From assembly GCA_019114225.1 (NCBI GenBank), contig DXFW01000039.1, forward strand, positions 62,001 through 126,000: DNA of 64,000 bases, given 5' to 3'. The stretch is from Candidatus Allofournierella pullicola (lineage in GTDB: Bacteria > Bacillota > Clostridia > Oscillospirales > Ruminococcaceae). The number at the start of each line of letters is the position of its first letter. The stretch's first letter is position 1. This document shows, in pieces, positions 62,674 through 64,000 of this stretch. The position numbers and the translations under genes are program-made. The notes below the pieces were generated by a model that was not told where the DNA came from, ran no database searches, and saw only the letters and a list, made by a program, of their open reading frames with translations.

Positions 62674-64000
62674 ATGCAGCTTTATGCCAGTCAGCTGACC
62701 CTGCCGGGCACGCTGCCCGGTCCCCAGGATCCCCAGCCTTTCTTCCGCGCTCAGGTCCAGGACCTCAAGGTGCCCCATAACGGCACCTTCCATTCCGAGG
62801 ACCTGGAAGGCTACGGCGTGGGGTGCGGCGCGCGCACTCTGCCCTACCGCATGCAGGACCGCTACACCCGCAGCGATGAGCCTGTGAGCCTGCCCTGTGT
62901 GGTGATGGAAAACGAGCACCTGAAGGCCACCCTGCTGCCCACCCTGGGCGGGCGGCTGTGGTCGCTGTTTGACAAGGACGAAGGCCGGGAACTGCTGTTT
63001 GAAAACCCCGCCCTGCGCATTGCGAACCTGGCCATCCGAAACGCCTGGTTCTCCGGCGGCGTGGAGTGGAACCTGGGCCACACCGGCCACCATGTGTTCA
63101 CCTGCGCGCCCCTTTACTGCTGCAAGGTGACCGGGCAGGACGGCGGGGAATTCCTGCGGATGTATCAGTTTGAGGCCATCCAGCGCCAGGTCTATCAGCT
63201 GGATTTCCACCTGCCCGACGGCGCAAAGCAGCTGGCGGTGCACGTGCGGATCGAGAACACCCTGAACGAGGCCTCGCCCCTTTACTGGTGGACCAACACC
63301 GCCGTGCCGCTGACCCCCCATACCCGGGTGTTCAGCGCTTCAGGCCAGGTGCTGCACCAGCTGCAGATGACCGATTACGGCGTGAACCCCGGCTTCGGCC
63401 GCTGCGAAATGCCCTGCCCGCCCACCATGCGCGGGGCGGACGCGAGCTATCCCTGGGAGATCCCCTTCTCCACCGAATACTTCTTCCAGAACGAGCGCAC
63501 CGAGGCAGCCCCCTGGGAGGTGGCCGCCGAGGAGGACGGGCGCGGCTTCTTTGAGCGCAGCACCCAGCCTCTTTACGCCCGCAAGATGTTCTGCTGGGGC
63601 AACCTGCAGGGCGGGCGGCACTGGTGCGATTATCTCTCGAAGCCCGGCCAGGGCGATTACATCGAGGTGCAGGCGGGCCTTGCGCCCACCCAGCTGCACA
63701 CCGCGCAGATCGGCCCCAAGGCCGTGGTGTCCTTCACCCAGATCTTCGGCGCTTTTGCCACCCCCGCTGCCGACGTGAGCGGCGAGTGGCACGACGCGCA
63801 GGGCAAGGTGGCCCGGCAGGTGGAAGCCCTGCTGCCCGCCAGCCGGGTGGCGGCCATCGACGCTGCCTGCGCCGCGGCGGCCACTCTGCCCGGCGGCGCG
63901 CTGCTCTTTGCCGGCGACGAGCGGGGCGGCCTGGAACGGCTGCGCCGCGCCGCTGAGGGCGAAGAGACCTTTGCGCCTCACCTGGCCTTCCCCGCCCCCA
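62674..64000 (+). CDS. DUF5107 domain protein, C-terminus cut by window edge
   Basis: 442 residues are visible, open to the right edge. Reading from ATG 62674 gives MQLYASQLTLPGTLPGPQDP, then ATLLPTLGGRLWSLFDKDEG, ELLFENPALRIANLAIRNAW and FSGGVEWNLGHTGHHVF. This is the start of a DUF5107 protein, a galactose-mutarotase-like beta-sandwich often followed by TPR repeats. Such proteins occur near carbohydrate-use genes; activity is not established. SD AAAGGAG precedes the ATG by 11 bp. The rest, and any downstream partner, lies outside. Confidence 0.85.
   Translation, partial: MQLYASQLTLPGTLPGPQDPQPFFRAQVQDLKVPHNGTFHSEDLEGYGVGCGARTLPYRMQDRYTRSDEPVSLPCVVMENEHLKATLLPTLGGRLWSLFDKDEGRELLFENPALRIANLAIRNAWFSGGVEWNLGHTGHHVFTCAPLYCCKVTGQDGGEFLRMYQFEAIQRQVYQLDFHLPDGAKQLAVHVRIENTLNEASPLYWWTNTAVPLTPHTRVFSASGQVLHQLQMTDYGVNPGFGRCEMPCPPTMRGADASYPWEIPFSTEYFFQNERTEAAPWEVAAEEDGRGFFERSTQPLYARKMFCWGNLQGGRHWCDYLSKPGQGDYIEVQAGLAPTQLHTAQIGPKAVVSFTQIFGAFATPAADVSGEWHDAQGKVARQVEALLPASRVAAIDAACAAAATLPGGALLFAGDERGGLERLRRAAEGEETFAPHLAFPAP

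Overview
The window is a contiguous, gene-dense stretch of GC-rich chromosome from an anaerobic Firmicute. It most likely comes from the Oscillospiraceae/Ruminococcaceae side of the Clostridia. Pointers are the clostridial gene strings (efp next to a CD1247-type protein; yqeG next to a TIM-barrel endonuclease-like protein; plsX-rnc-smc-ftsY; yqeK-nadD-yhbY; infC-rpmI-rplT), AddAB instead of RecBCD, TrmFO, a T-box in front of pheST, and sporulation genes (dpaA, dpaB, spoIIR). The species cannot be named from sequence alone. I see no insertion sequence, prophage, CRISPR array, rRNA or tRNA gene. It reads as core chromosome with a few accessory genes.

Layout. 1-5.6 kb: a cut-off D,D-carboxypeptidase, 5-formyl-THF cyclo-ligase, dipicolinate synthase dpaAB, murC, an orphan mazF and acpS. 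5.7-10.8 kb: a lipoprotein with a DnaJ-type zinc-finger tail, a phenylalanine T-box with pheS-pheT, and ireB. 11-16.4 kb: three plus-strand glycosyltransferases facing a large minus-strand membrane glycosyltransferase-like protein. 16.4-19.4 kb: CD1247-type protein, efp, TIM-barrel protein, yqeG, rpsU. 19.5-37.6 kb: one long minus-strand chain running TrmH-type methylase, dprA, topA, trmFO, plsX, rnc, smc, ftsY, rdgB, yhbY, nadD, yqeK, LCP protein, rsfS, leuS. 37.7-45.8 kb: infC-rpmI-rplT and addB-addA. 46-47.3 kb: an HD protein and a two-gene DUF1413 unit. 47.4-52.6 kb: a minus-strand run of Lrp regulator, aminotransferase, DUF362 ferredoxin, ispE, spoIIR and a peptidoglycan-binding protein. 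52.8-56.3 kb: ACT protein, PFL-family protein, DUF2752 and a zinc-ribbon DUF4234 protein. 56.3-64 kb: aspS, a membrane GT-C-like protein, a small DUF4234 protein, nadE and a DUF5107 protein cut by the right edge.

How the genes fit together. Most are housekeeping: translation and its quality control (leuS, pheST, aspS, efp, infC, rpmI, rplT, rpsU, rsfS, trmFO, rnc), DNA maintenance (topA, smc, dprA, addAB), protein targeting (ftsY), cofactors and lipids (nadD, nadE, acpS, plsX, ispE) and cell wall (murC, LCP, carboxypeptidase, glycosyltransferases). Promoters are mostly sigma-A type with TTGNNN boxes 17-18 bp from TATAAT-like boxes. Two genes, dpaA and the peptidoglycan-binding gene, share a different, sigma-K-like promoter, which points to late mother-cell expression during sporulation.

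Least explained parts: the DUF1413 two-gene unit (basic plus very acidic product, overlapping stop/start, palindrome over its promoter), the orphan mazF behind a three-hairpin spacer, the secreted zinc-finger lipoprotein, and the non-AUG start plus attenuator-like hairpin of infC.
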